From NCBI RefSeq assembly GCF_007556585.1, contig NZ_VJNA01000024.1:1-38800 (forward strand): a DNA stretch of 38,800 nucleotides, written 5' to 3'. The notes below the pieces were generated by a model. That model did not search any database, was not told the origin of the DNA, and saw nothing but the letters and a program-made list of their open reading frames with translations. Shown in pieces: positions 1 to 7,832 of the stretch. This DNA is from Tepidimonas aquatica. GTDB lineage: Bacteria > Pseudomonadota > Gammaproteobacteria > Burkholderiales > Burkholderiaceae_C. Within the stretch, counting starts at the first letter, position 1. Each line of letters starts with the position of its first letter. A program made the position numbers and the translations under genes.

Positions 1-65
1 ACAACGTGGTCGCCAGCACGGCCACGGCGATGGGTATCGTCACGCTGCACTCCCCCAAGGGCGGC
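1..65 (-). repeat. Left copy of a 65-bp perfect inverted repeat
   Basis: The reverse complement of the first 65 bases is identical to 3633-3697, the ribosome-binding site and first codons of the diguanylate cyclase gene. The match runs to the window edge, so its full length is unknown. In this copy it replaces the 3' end of ssb. The other copy reads naturally as a gene start, so this one looks like the displaced copy, either a rearrangement or a chimeric assembly end. Confidence 0.9.
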
Positions 66-443
66 GCGTGGGGCGCCGCTGCCGTCGTCCATCGGGGCGC
101 TGCCGCCTTCGCGGCTGCCCAGCAGTTGCAGCTCGGTGGCGATGATGTCCACCGTGTTGCGCTCGATGCCGTCCTGGCCGGTGTACTTGCCGTACTTCAG
201 ACGGCCTTCCACGTAGACCGGGCGGCCTTTTTTCAGGTACTCGCCGGCGATCTCGGCCAGGCGGTCGTAGAAGGTGACGCGGTGCCACTGGGTGTCTTCG
301 ACGACTTCGCCGGTGTTGCGGTCTTTGCGCCGGCTGGAGGTGGCGATGCTGACGCTGGCCACCGGTTGGCCGGAGGGCAGGTAGCGGATTTCGGGGTCGC
401 GGCCACAGTTGCCGACGAGGATGACTTTGTTGACGGATGCCAT
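1..443 (-). CDS. ssb: Single-stranded DNA-binding protein, 3' end missing or chimeric
   Basis: SSB coats single-stranded DNA in replication, repair and recombination and recruits partners through an acidic C-terminal tip. The protein begins MASVNKVILVGNCGRDPE and carries the OB-fold hallmarks: RYLPSGQPV, a DTQWHRV block, then LKKGRPVYVEGRLKYGKYT and the NTVDIIATELQLLGSR strand. The start at 443 is followed directly by the conserved N-terminus. After about residue 125 the sequence enters the inverted repeat (positions 65 to 1) and reads as basic, unrelated sequence (QRDDTHRRGRAGDHV). The glycine/proline-rich linker and the DDDIPF-like tip seen in normal SSBs are absent, and there is no stop before the edge. 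Fold assignment is secure; the tail as shown is probably not native. Confidence 0.9.
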   Translation of the reverse strand, partial: MASVNKVILVGNCGRDPEIRYLPSGQPVASVSIATSSRRKDRNTGEVVEDTQWHRVTFYDRLAEIAGEYLKKGRPVYVEGRLKYGKYTGQDGIERNTVDIIATELQLLGSREGGSAPMDDGSGAPRAALGGVQRDDTHRRGRAGDHV

Positions 444-481
444 GAGGGGGCCTTTGCTCGAGCGGTGATCGCAATAGGCCG

Positions 482-487
482 ATTGTG
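482..487 (-). promoter_or_regulatory. Probable -10 box of ssb (CACAAT)
   Basis: On the minus strand CACAAT lies about 39 nt upstream of the ssb ATG. It matches the -10 form that recurs before many genes in this window. No convincing -35 is visible. Confidence 0.4.
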
Positions 488-510
488 CATCAGCGTGGCC
501 GCCCGGCGCA

Positions 511-528
511 CTCCCCCGTGCGGGGGAG
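511..528 (-). terminator. Hairpin downstream of phhA
   Basis: A perfect 7-bp stem, CTCCCCC/GGGGGAG with a GTGC loop, starts just past the phhA stop in the direction of transcription. There is no T-tract, so termination is plausible but unproven. Confidence 0.4.
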
Positions 529-535
529 CGGGGCG

Positions 536-1426
536 TCAGGCCGGTTGGGGCGGGCGCGCGCGGTGGTGGTGGCTGTCGCCGCGGGTGATGATGGCGTCGT
601 CGGGCAGCACCGCGTCGGGTGCGAGCGCGGGCAGGGCGGCCACTTGCTGGTACAGCGGCGCAAAGTCGATCTCGGCCAGCCGCAGCAGGTCGTCCAGCCG
701 ATCCAGCACGAAGTAGGTCTGCTGGAAGTCGTCGATGCGGTAGCGCGTGCGCATCACGCGCGGCAGGTCAAAGCCGATGCGGTGGGGCGAGCTTGACGCC
801 AGGCAAAAGACGCTTTCCGCCGCCGACGAAACGATGCCCGCGCCAAAGATGCGCAGCGCGCCCTGTTCGCGCACCAGCCCAAACTCGACGGTGTACCAGT
901 ACACGCGCGCCAGCATCTCCAGCGCGCCCAGGCGCTGCGCGCGCAAGCCCCCCACGCCGTAGGCCTGGATGAAGTCGGCCATCACCGGGTGCATCAGCAT
1001 CGGTACGTGGCCGAAGACGTCGTGAAAGACGTCGGGTTCTTGCAGGTAGTCGAGCTGGTCGGCGCGGCGGATGAACTGCCCGGCCGGAAAACGCCGGTGG
1101 GCCAGGTGGTCGAAAAAGACCTCGTCGGGCACCAGCCCCGGCACGGCCACCACCTGCCAGCCGGTGGAGCGCATCAGCACCTCGGACAGTTGCTCGAAGT
1201 TCGGAATCCGGTCGGCCTCGATCGGTAGGCGGCGCATGCCGTCGATGAAGGCCTCGCAAGCCCGCCCGGGCAGCAGCGCCATTTGGCGGCGGTACAGCGT
1301 GGCCCAGGTGGCGTGCTCTTTGGGCGTGTAGCTCTCCCAGCGCTGGGGGATGGTCCAGTCGGGGTTGGCGGGGCGTCCAGCCTCGCCCGCCGCCCAGCCG
1401 TGCAGGGCGGTTTGGGGGGCGTTCAT
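536..1426 (-). CDS. phhA: Phenylalanine 4-monooxygenase
   Basis: This cytosolic iron- and tetrahydropterin-dependent enzyme hydroxylates phenylalanine to tyrosine. The 296-aa product matches the usual length of the single-domain bacterial enzyme. The catalytic core is visible: H135 and H140 in the HDVFGH motif plus E181 in YWYTVEFGL form the 2-His-1-carboxylate iron site, and the upstream WATLYRRQ and RIPNFEQLSEVL segments are typical of the family. The start at 1426 is chosen because GAGGAG lies about 8 nt upstream; a longer open frame extends upstream but overlaps phhB and lacks homology. It is the last gene of the leftward operon hppD-phhB-phhA, 28 nt after phhB, whose product regenerates its cofactor. 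Confidence 0.95.
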   Translation of the reverse strand: MNAPQTALHGWAAGEAGRPANPDWTIPQRWESYTPKEHATWATLYRRQMALLPGRACEAFIDGMRRLPIEADRIPNFEQLSEVLMRSTGWQVVAVPGLVPDEVFFDHLAHRRFPAGQFIRRADQLDYLQEPDVFHDVFGHVPMLMHPVMADFIQAYGVGGLRAQRLGALEMLARVYWYTVEFGLVREQGALRIFGAGIVSSAAESVFCLASSSPHRIGFDLPRVMRTRYRIDDFQQTYFVLDRLDDLLRLAEIDFAPLYQQVAALPALAPDAVLPDDAIITRGDSHHHRARPPQPA

Positions 1427-1454
1427 GGTGGGTCTCCTCGTGGGGGCGCGGCTT

Positions 1455-1763
1455 TTAGGCGTCGCGCGCGCCCAGGGCCGCGGCGGCGGCATCGATGAAG
1501 CGCGCCAGCGCAATGTCGCGCTCGGTCAGGCCGCCAGCGTCGTGGGTGGTCAGCACAATGTCCACCCGGTCGTAGACGTTGCTCCACTCCGGGTGGTGGT
1601 TGCGGCGTTCGGCCTCCAGGGCCACGCGTGTCATCAGCCCGAAGGCGGCGTTGAAGTCCGCCAGGCGCAGCGCGCGCCGGATGGCGTGACGCTGGGCATC
1701 GAACGTCCACGCAGGCACCTGGGCCAGGGCGGCGGTCAGGGCGGCGCCTTCGAGCTTGGTCAT
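1455..1763 (-). CDS. phhB: 4a-hydroxytetrahydrobiopterin dehydratase (pterin recycling)
   Basis: PCD/DCoH-family protein of 102 aa, normal length. It dehydrates the 4a-hydroxypterin produced by PhhA so that the cofactor can be reduced and reused. The signature [19 protein letters not shown], containing the catalytic histidine pair, is intact and is followed by [15 protein letters not shown]. The ATG at 1763 opens right at the family N-terminus (MTKLEGAAL). It sits 21 nt after hppD and 28 nt before phhA on the same strand, so the three are almost certainly co-transcribed. Confidence 0.93.
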   Translation of the reverse strand: MTKLEGAALTAALAQVPAWTFDAQRHAIRRALRLADFNAAFGLMTRVALEAERRNHHPEWSNVYDRVDIVLTTHDAGGLTERDIALARFIDAAAAALGARDA

Positions 1764-1784
1764 CGTCGTGATCCTCGTGGGGGG

Positions 1785-2888
1785 TCAAGCGGTTGCGGCT
1801 TCCACCTTGAGGGTGCCGCGGCGGATTTGGTCGCGCTCCAGGCTTTCGAACAGGGCTTTGAAGTTGCCTTCGCCAAAGCCTTCGTCGTTTTTGCGCTGGA
1901 TGAACTCGAAAAACACCGGCCCCAGCACCGGGCGGCTGAAGATTTGCAGCAGCAGCCGCTTGTCGCCGCCCGTGGTGTTGCCGTCGAGCAAAATGCCGCG
2001 CGCTTGCAGCTCGGCCACTGGCTCGCCGTGGCCCGGCAGGCGCTCTTCCAGCATCTCGTAATAGATGTCGTTGGGGGCGTCCATCAGCGGCACGCCAGCC
2101 ATTTGCAGCGCGTCGACGCTGGCCAGGATGTCGTCGGTCAGCAGCGCGATGTGCTGGATGCCTTCGCCGTTGAACTGCATCAGGAACTCTTCGATCTGGC
2201 CGTTGCCGCCGGAGCCGCCTTCTTCGTTGAGCGGGATGCGGATGAGGCCATCGGGCGCGGTCATCGCCCGGCTCTTGAGGCCGGTGTACTCGCCCTGGAT
2301 GTCGAAGTAGCGGATTTCGCGGAAGTTAAAGAGCCGCTCGTACCACTGCGCCCAATAGGCCATGCGGCCGCGGTAGACGTTGTGCGTCAGGTGGTCGATC
2401 AGCTTGAAGCCGTGGCCCACCGGGTGGCGGTTGGCCGGGTCCTCGAAGCCAGGCAGGAACTCGAAGTCGATGTCATAGATGCTCTTGCCGTCTTCGAAGC
2501 GGTCGATCAGGTACAGCGGCGCGCCGCCGATGCCCTTGATGGCGGGCAGGCGCAGCTCCATCGGCCCGGTGGGGATGTCGATGGGCTGCGCGCCCAGCTC
2601 CAGCGCGCGGTAGTAGGCCTTGTGCGCATCCCGGACGCGAAACGCCAGGCCGCAGGCGCTGGGGCCGTGCTCCTGCGCAAAGTAGTACGCCAAGCTCTTG
2701 GGCTCACGGTTGATGATGAAGTTGATGCCGCCTTGGCGCCACAGCTCCACGTCCTTGGAGCGGTGACGCGCCACCAGCGTGAAGCCCAGCGCCGTGAACA
2801 GCGGCTCCAGCACGCCCGGGGTGGGGGCGGCGAATTCGACGAACTCGAACCCGCACAAGCCCATCGGGTTGTCGAAAAGGTCGGCCAT
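1785..2888 (-). CDS. hppD: 4-hydroxyphenylpyruvate dioxygenase
   Basis: Non-haem iron dioxygenase that converts 4-hydroxyphenylpyruvate to homogentisate in tyrosine catabolism. The 367-aa protein has two VOC-type halves. The iron ligands by alignment to the family are H166 (IDHLTHNV), H246 ([10 protein letters not shown]) and E328 ([11 protein letters not shown]). The C-terminal [18 protein letters not shown] block is diagnostic. The start at 2888 is supported by AGGAG 8 nt upstream and by the family-type N-terminus [19 protein letters not shown]; the frame is open further upstream without similarity. It is first in the operon with phhB and phhA and divergent from an Lrp/AsnC regulator. No tyrosine transaminase is encoded here, so the step from tyrosine to 4-hydroxyphenylpyruvate must be made elsewhere. 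Confidence 0.96.
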   Translation of the reverse strand: MADLFDNPMGLCGFEFVEFAAPTPGVLEPLFTALGFTLVARHRSKDVELWRQGGINFIINREPKSLAYYFAQEHGPSACGLAFRVRDAHKAYYRALELGAQPIDIPTGPMELRLPAIKGIGGAPLYLIDRFEDGKSIYDIDFEFLPGFEDPANRHPVGHGFKLIDHLTHNVYRGRMAYWAQWYERLFNFREIRYFDIQGEYTGLKSRAMTAPDGLIRIPLNEEGGSGGNGQIEEFLMQFNGEGIQHIALLTDDILASVDALQMAGVPLMDAPNDIYYEMLEERLPGHGEPVAELQARGILLDGNTTGGDKRLLLQIFSRPVLGPVFFEFIQRKNDEGFGEGNFKALFESLERDQIRRGTLKVEAATA

Positions 2889-2931
2889 GGTCGCGACTCC
2901 TGCAGTGTTGCGATTGAAAACCCGCAGCTTA

Positions 2932-2992
2932 TGCCCGCGCGGGCACAATGGGTTTGCATCGTGCCTTGCGGGAAACCCTGCGTTGTGCAACG
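2932..2992. promoter_or_regulatory. hppD/Lrp divergent control region with two palindromes
   Basis: The 132-bp gap holds a perfect 14-bp palindrome TGCCCGCGCGGGCA (2932-2945), overlapped by a plus-strand -10 CACAAT (2944-2949), and a near-palindrome CGTTGTGCAACG (2981-2992) followed by ATATTGCGC. The second resembles the short, loosely symmetrical sites used by Lrp/AsnC proteins. Assigning it to the neighbouring regulator is an inference from position. Confidence 0.45.
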
Positions 2993-3020
2993 ATATTGCG
3001 CCTTCTATTCATTTGATGTG

Positions 3021-3497
3021 ATGATGTTGCACGCCGATCCGATCGACGCCACCGACCGCCGCATCCTGGCCCGGCTGCAGGAAGACGGCCGCATGACCAA
3101 CCAGGCCTTGGCCGAGGCCGTGCACCTGTCGCCGGCGCAGTGCAACCGGCGCCACCGCCGGCTGGAGGAGCTGGGCTACATCCGCCGCTACGAGGCGCGG
3201 CTGGACGCCGCGCGGTTGGGGCTGGGGGTGACGGCGTTCGTGCACGTGACGATGGAGCGCGGCCACATCCGCGAGGTGGACCGCTTTCGCGAGCTGGTGC
3301 GCAGCATGCAACAGGTGCAGGAGTGCTACGCCGTCACCGGCGACTTCGACTACGTGCTCAAGGTCGTGGCGCGCGACCTCAAGGCGCTGTCGGACTTTTT
3401 GCTGGGCACCCTGGCGCAACTGCCCGGGGTTAACGGCGTGCGCTCCAGCGTGTGCCTGGACGAAATCAAGTGCACCAGTGCCTTGCCGCTGTCGTAG
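3021..3497 (+). CDS. Lrp/AsnC-family transcriptional regulator
   Basis: DNA-binding regulator of about 158 aa, the normal size. The N-terminal winged helix-turn-helix is clear (DATDRRILARLQEDGRMTNQ, then LAEAVHLSPAQCNRRHRRLEELGYIRRY). It is followed by the ligand-binding RAM domain with the GDFDYVLKVVARDLKALSDFL strand-helix. ATGs occur at 3021 and 3024 and a GTG at 3018; no strong ribosome site separates them. It is divergent from hppD-phhB-phhA across 132 bp, so aromatic amino acid-responsive control of that operon and of itself is the simplest inference. Lrp-type regulators beside hppD are common in proteobacteria. Confidence 0.9.
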   Translation: MMLHADPIDATDRRILARLQEDGRMTNQALAEAVHLSPAQCNRRHRRLEELGYIRRYEARLDAARLGLGVTAFVHVTMERGHIREVDRFRELVRSMQQVQECYAVTGDFDYVLKVVARDLKALSDFLLGTLAQLPGVNGVRSSVCLDEIKCTSALPLS

Positions 3498-3582
3498 TGG
3501 CGGCCACGCCGCCGCGCCGACCTGGCGTCGCGTTATCCCCAGTCCCGCCTGGGCTGTGTTACAACACGCACCACGAGGGTGG

Positions 3583-3602
3583 CGGACCAATGCGTTGGTC
3601 CG
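3583..3602 (+). other. Perfect hairpin in the leader of the diguanylate cyclase gene
   Basis: CGGACCAA-TGCG-TTGGTCCG is an 8-bp perfect stem with a 4-nt loop, 52 nt before the GTG start at 3655. There is no T-tract. A TACAAC box (3560-3565) could be the -10 of this gene, which would place the stem in the 5' untranslated leader. An RNA element or a protein-binding operator are both possible. The rest of the gap 3498-3654 shows nothing else. Confidence 0.4.
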
Positions 3603-3632
3603 ACACGGAGGCTGAGCGGCTGAGCACCAACG

Positions 3633-3697
3633 GCCGCCCTTGGGGGAGTGCAGCGTGACGATACCCATCGCCGTGGCCGTGCTGGCGACCACGTTGT
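3633..3697 (+). repeat. Right copy of the 65-bp perfect inverted repeat
   Basis: Identical to the reverse complement of 1-65. Here it contains the GGGGGAG ribosome-binding site and the first 14 codons of the diguanylate cyclase, including the start of its membrane helix, so this appears to be the native copy. Confidence 0.9.
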
Positions 3698-5115
3698 TGG
3701 TGCTGGGGTGGGCGCTGGCCGCGTGGGCCGTGGCGCAGTGGCGACGCGCCCTGCGCGACTGTGGGGCCGCCACCGAAGCGCTGACGCAGCAACAGCAGGT
3801 CTCCCAGGCCGTCGCGCAGGTGCTGCAGGCGGCGCGTGTGGCGCTGTGGGAAGCCGACACGCGCGGCGTGTTCACGCGCGTGGACGACACCGCGGCGCGC
3901 CTGATGCGGGTGACCACCACCGATTTGGTGGGGGTGCGGCGGGTTGCCGACACCCGTGACGCCGACCACCGTGACGCGCTGGCCCAGCGGCTGGCCGACG
4001 TGCTGCGCACGGGGCGGCCGCTGGTGCGCTGGCCCAACCTGGTCGTCACCGCGCAGGGTGAACCGGTGTGGGTCAGCACCACCGTCGTGGTACGCCGCGA
4101 TGCCCAAGGTCGCCCCGTCGGGCTGCAGGGATGCGACCAAGACATCAACACCCGCCACCGACTGATGCTGTCACTGCAGGCCGCGGAGCGCCGCCACCGT
4201 CTGCTGACCGAACACGCGCAGTCGATCCTCTACACCATCGACTCCGAGGGGCGGTTGACCTACGTCTCGCCCAGTTGGCAGGCCCTGCTGGGCCATCGGC
4301 CCGACGAAGTCATCGGGCGCGATTTCCGACCCTTCGTGCATCCGGAGGACGTGCCGCTGTGCGAGGATTGCCTAGCGCGCACGCTGCGCGAACGGCGCGT
4401 GCTGCCGCCGCTGACCTACCGTGTCTGGCACCGCGACGGCAGCATCCGCTACCACCGCAGCGTGCTGGCCCCGGTGTTCGATGACGACGGTCGCTTGCAG
4501 ACCGTGGTGGGCAACGCCACCGATGTGACCACCGACATCGAGCTGCGCGCGCAGCTGGAACGCGTGGCCACCCACGATGCGCTGACCGGGGTGGCCAACC
4601 GGCGCCTGTTCATCGAGCAGGCGCAGCGTGAAATCGAGCGCAACCGCCGCAATGGTGCGGGCCTGGGCCTGTTGATGCTGGACCTGGACCACTTCAAGGA
4701 TGTCAACGACACCCACGGCCACGCCGCCGGTGACGCCGTGCTGATCGCCTTCGTGCAACGTTGCCGCGCGGCGCTGCGGCCCAGCGATGTGCTGGGCCGG
4801 CTGGGGGGCGAAGAGTTTGCCTCCGTGCTGCCGCAGGTGAGCCTCGAGCAACTGCAGGCCGTGGCCGAGCGCGTGCGCCACGAAGTGGCCCGGCAGCCCT
4901 ACGCGCTGCCCGACGGCACGGTGCGGACGGTGACGGTCAGCATTGGGGCGGCCGTGGCCTTGCCGGCTGAAGATTCCGATGCCCTGCTGCAGCGCGCTGA
5001 CCGCGCGCTGTACGCGGCCAAGCATGGGGGACGCGACCGCGTCGTGCTGGATCCCACAGCGCCGCCACCAGCCCCCGCGGCGCTGCCGCCGTTTCCGGCG
5101 CTGACGCGCCGCTAG
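3655..5115 (+). CDS. Membrane-anchored PAS-GGDEF diguanylate cyclase
   Basis: Makes the second messenger c-di-GMP from two GTP. The 486-aa product has one N-terminal transmembrane helix (about residues 4-27), a divergent PAS-like region (about 45-165), a clear PAS domain with a PAC-like end (about 178-300, containing ILYTIDSEGRLTYVSPSW), and a GGDEF domain (about 305-465). The catalytic motif is GGEEF at 384-388, a functional variant. An intact inhibitory-site motif, RPSD at 375-378, sits exactly five residues upstream, so product feedback is expected. The GTG start at 3655 is preferred over TTG 3640 because GGGGGAG lies 8 nt before it. No EAL domain is present. Its stop overlaps that of the convergent SDR gene. 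The PAS ligand is unknown. Confidence 0.92.
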   Translation: MTIPIAVAVLATTLLVLGWALAAWAVAQWRRALRDCGAATEALTQQQQVSQAVAQVLQAARVALWEADTRGVFTRVDDTAARLMRVTTTDLVGVRRVADTRDADHRDALAQRLADVLRTGRPLVRWPNLVVTAQGEPVWVSTTVVVRRDAQGRPVGLQGCDQDINTRHRLMLSLQAAERRHRLLTEHAQSILYTIDSEGRLTYVSPSWQALLGHRPDEVIGRDFRPFVHPEDVPLCEDCLARTLRERRVLPPLTYRVWHRDGSIRYHRSVLAPVFDDDGRLQTVVGNATDVTTDIELRAQLERVATHDALTGVANRRLFIEQAQREIERNRRNGAGLGLLMLDLDHFKDVNDTHGHAAGDAVLIAFVQRCRAALRPSDVLGRLGGEEFASVLPQVSLEQLQAVAERVRHEVARQPYALPDGTVRTVTVSIGAAVALPAEDSDALLQRADRALYAAKHGGRDRVVLDPTAPPPAPAALPPFPALTRR

Positions 5116-5897
5116 CCCCGCCCCACAAAGGGCATTTTGGTGGCCATCACGGTGGCGAACAGCACGTTGGCCTGCAGCGGCAGCCGCGCCATCGTCATGA
5201 AGGTTTGCACCACCGCGTCCATGTCCATGCGCGCCTCGGGGCGCACGCTGCCATCGGCCTGCAGCACGCCCTGCGCCATCGCGGCCGTCATGTCGCTGGC
5301 CACGTTGCCGATGTCGAGCTGCCCGACCGCGATGTCGAAGGCCCGCCCGTCCAACGCCGCCGCCTTGGTCAGGCCCGTGATGGCGTGCTTGGTGGCGGTG
5401 TACGCGATCGAGCCCGGCCGTGGTGCGTGCGCCGAGATCGAGCCGTTGTTGATGATGCGCCCACCCCGTGGCGACTGCGTGCGCATCAACGCAAACGCAG
5501 CGCGCAGGCAGTAAAACGCGCCGTTGAGGTTGGTCTGCACGCTGCGGTGCCAATCGTCCAGCGTGGTGGCGTCGGGCGTGGCCGCCGGGGTGAAGACGCC
5601 GGCGTTGTTGAACAACAGATCCAGCCGCCCGTGGGTGCTGCGGATGGCGGCGAACAGGCGCTCGACCTCATCAGACTGGCCCACGTCGGCTGGCCATGGG
5701 TGGGCGCGCGCGGCGGCGGCCGCGCCGTGCCTGTGGGCAGCCTGGGTCACCGTGTCTTGCAGCGCGACCATGCGCCGGCCAGCCAGCCAGACCGTCCAGC
5801 CATCGGCCAGCAGCGCCAGCGCGCAAGCGCGCCCGATGCCGCTGCCGGCGCCGGTGACCAGGGCGATGCGGGGGGAAGGTTGTGCAGGCGTGTCCAT
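5112..5897 (-). CDS. SDR-family NAD(P)-dependent oxidoreductase
   Basis: Short-chain dehydrogenase/reductase of 261 aa. The cofactor-binding TGAGSGIG is at 15-22, NNAG at 97-100, and the catalytic Ser-Tyr-Lys set is S153, Y166 and K170 (AYTATKHA). The residues NGSISAHAPRPGS fit a classical SDR. Substrate cannot be read from sequence. The ATG at 5897 lies 6 nt after a CACAAT -10 box, so its mRNA is predicted to be leaderless. It converges on the diguanylate cyclase gene, with stop codons sharing bases 5113-5114, and diverges from the GspE-like gene. Confidence 0.9.
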   Translation of the reverse strand: MDTPAQPSPRIALVTGAGSGIGRACALALLADGWTVWLAGRRMVALQDTVTQAAHRHGAAAAARAHPWPADVGQSDEVERLFAAIRSTHGRLDLLFNNAGVFTPAATPDATTLDDWHRSVQTNLNGAFYCLRAAFALMRTQSPRGGRIINNGSISAHAPRPGSIAYTATKHAITGLTKAAALDGRAFDIAVGQLDIGNVASDMTAAMAQGVLQADGSVRPEARMDMDAVVQTFMTMARLPLQANVLFATVMATKMPFVGRG

Positions 5898-5903
5898 GAC
5901 CGC

Positions 5904-5960
5904 ATTGTGGCCCAGCCAGTGCCTGGGCGGTAGCGCGACGTGGCCATCTGTCGGCACAAT
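5904..5960. promoter_or_regulatory. Divergent -10 boxes of the SDR and GspE-like genes
   Basis: Minus-strand CACAAT at 5904-5909 lies 6 nt from the SDR ATG. Plus-strand CACAAT at 5955-5960 precedes the GspE-like gene by about 30 nt (to the ATG at 5990). Neither has a strong -35. Confidence 0.45.
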
Positions 5961-5989
5961 GGGGGTTGTTGACCCACGAGGCGCATGCC

Positions 5990-6095
5990 ATGGAACTCGA
6001 CTCGCCCGATGTCCTGCACCCTCCCGGCTCGGCCCTGCCCGCGGCCGTGCAGCCGCGTACGGCGGCTGAACTGTGGGCCGCGCCGGGCAGGCGCG
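5990..6095 (+). other. Probable native N-terminus of the GspE-like gene, out of frame
   Basis: An ATG at 5990 with GAGG about 9 nt upstream and a CACAAT box at 5955 opens a frame reading MELDSPDVLHPPGSALPAA, then TAAELWAAPGRR, which leads in +1 register into RPLGELLVERG of the downstream ATPase. The downstream frame itself opens only after a TGA at 6067-6069. Adding one base in the GC-run near 6094 would join them into one longer protein. Either a real frameshift or a base-calling error is likely. Confidence 0.55.
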
Positions 6096-7821
6096 TCCGC
6101 TGGGCGAGCTGCTGGTGGAGCGTGGCGTGGTTGGGGCGTCCCAGCTGCGCCAAGCCATCGCCGCCTGGTTGGGGCACTGTGTCGTCGACGCCACGCACTA
6201 CGCGTTCGACGCCGCCGCGCTGCCGCTGGCGCCGCGCGCGTTGGCCGAGCGCGAGTCGGTGGTGCCGCTGGCGCTGCGGGGGGAGGAGTTGGCCGTGTTG
6301 ATGGCCGACACGTTGGACCACGCGCTGCTGGATGAGTTGCGGTTTTTGACGCAGCGGCGCATCGTGCCGGTGCTGGCCGCCGCGGGCACGCTGCCCGCGG
6401 TGCTGTCGCGCGCGTACGACCAGCCGCCCGCGCCGCCCACACCCGACCTGGCCACGAAGGCCAGTGCCGGGGCGCGGGCCCGGCCGGCGGCGCGCGAGCT
6501 GCTGGCCGATTTGCAGCAGGCCGCCGACGTGGGCACGGAGCCGCAGGCCGACGTGGTCAGCGAATCCGACAACACGCTGGTGCGGCTGGTGCACACCATC
6601 ATCGAAGAGGCCATCGCGCACAAGGCGTCGGACATCCACATCGAAACCGAGCCACCCCCGAAGCCCGTGCGCGTGCGCTTGCGCATTGACGGCGAGCTGG
6701 TCAAGTACCTCGAGATCGAGGCGCGCTTTCGCCACGCGCTGGTCGCGCGCATCAAGATCATGGCGGGCATGGACATCTCCGAGCACCGCAAGCCGCAGGA
6801 CGGCAAGATCGACTTTGCGCGCTTCGGCGGGCCACGCACCGAGCTGCGCGTGGTGACCGTGCCCACCGCCGGCGGCCTGGAAGACGTGGTGCTGCGCCTG
6901 CTGGCAGGCTCCAAGCCGATGCCACTGGACACCATCGGGCTGGCCGCGCGCGACCTGGCGGCGCTGCGGCGCATGGCGCTCAAGCCCTACGGGCTGATCC
7001 TGGTGTGCGGGCCCACCGGCAGCGGCAAAACCACCACGCTGCACTCGCTGATCGCCGACATCAACACCGAAAGCCGCAAGATCTGGACCGCCGAGGACCC
7101 GATCGAAATCACCCAGCCGGGGCTGCGCCAGGTGCAGGTCAACCCGCGCATCGGCTGGACGTTCGCGGCGGCCATGCGCACCTTCTTGCGCGCCGACCCC
7201 GACGTCATCATGATCGGCGAGATGCGTGACGAGGAAACCGCCCGCATCGCGGTGGAGGCGTCGCTGACCGGCCACCTGGTGCTGTCCACGCTGCACACCA
7301 ACAGCGCGCCGGAGAGCATCACGCGGCTGCTGGAAATCGGCATCGATCCGTTCAACTTTTCCGATTCGCTGCTGGCCATCCTGGCGCAGCGGCTGGTGCG
7401 GCGGCTGTGCAAACAGTGCGTGCGCACGCGGCCGGCGCGCGATGACGAACTCGAAACCCTGGCCGTGCATTACCTGGAGCCGACGACGCCGCCGGGCCAG
7501 GCGCCCGACGTGGGCGCGCAAATCGACCGCTGGCGCCAGCAGTACGGGGTGGACGAAGGTGGGCGGCGCATCGTGCGCGCCTACGACCGGCAAGGTTGTC
7601 CGGCCTGCGACGGGCGCGGCTACAAGGGCCGGCTTGGGCTGTACGAACTGATGCTCAGTGACGACGCAATCCGCCACCACATCCGCCACCGCAGCCCGGC
7701 CGGCGACATCCGCGCCAGCGCCTTGGCCGCCGGTATGCACACGCTGCGCCAGGACGGCATCGACAAGGTGCTGGCGGGCCTAACCGACCTGGCCGAGGTG
7801 ATCGCGGCGACCAACGTCTGA
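6073..7821 (+). CDS. GspE/PilB-type secretion or pilus assembly ATPase
   Basis: Hexameric ATPase family that powers type II secretion or type IV pilus extension at the inner membrane. The frame gives 582 aa from GTG 6073. An MshEN/GspE-type N-domain opens with RPLGELLVERG. The core has Walker A GPTGSGKT at 313-320, the Asp box WTAEDPIE, Walker B DVIMIGEMRDEETA and the His box GHLVLSTLHTN. A zinc-type tetracysteine knuckle (RLCKQC and GCPACDGRGY) lies near the C-terminus. No partner secretin, pseudopilin or PilC-like gene is nearby, so it is an orphan and its machine cannot be named. GTG 6073 has no ribosome site and is probably not the true start; see the out-of-frame N-terminus at 5990. Confidence 0.88.
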   Translation: MGRAGQARPLGELLVERGVVGASQLRQAIAAWLGHCVVDATHYAFDAAALPLAPRALAERESVVPLALRGEELAVLMADTLDHALLDELRFLTQRRIVPVLAAAGTLPAVLSRAYDQPPAPPTPDLATKASAGARARPAARELLADLQQAADVGTEPQADVVSESDNTLVRLVHTIIEEAIAHKASDIHIETEPPPKPVRVRLRIDGELVKYLEIEARFRHALVARIKIMAGMDISEHRKPQDGKIDFARFGGPRTELRVVTVPTAGGLEDVVLRLLAGSKPMPLDTIGLAARDLAALRRMALKPYGLILVCGPTGSGKTTTLHSLIADINTESRKIWTAEDPIEITQPGLRQVQVNPRIGWTFAAAMRTFLRADPDVIMIGEMRDEETARIAVEASLTGHLVLSTLHTNSAPESITRLLEIGIDPFNFSDSLLAILAQRLVRRLCKQCVRTRPARDDELETLAVHYLEPTTPPGQAPDVGAQIDRWRQQYGVDEGGRRIVRAYDRQGCPACDGRGYKGRLGLYELMLSDDAIRHHIRHRSPAGDIRASALAAGMHTLRQDGIDKVLAGLTDLAEVIAATNV

Positions 7822-7832
7822 CGCCGGCTGCC

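Noticed and set aside
1350-3020. Upstream extension of the Lrp-type regulator into a 715-codon plus-strand frame
   Set aside because: Everything before 3018 is antisense to phhA, phhB and hppD, and the helix-turn-helix similarity begins only at the ATGs at 3021/3024.
5671-7740. A 689-codon minus-strand frame opposite the GspE-like ATPase and SDR start
   Set aside because: Its composition is that of an antisense shadow. The true SDR gene uses another frame and the ATPase motifs are unambiguous on the plus strand.
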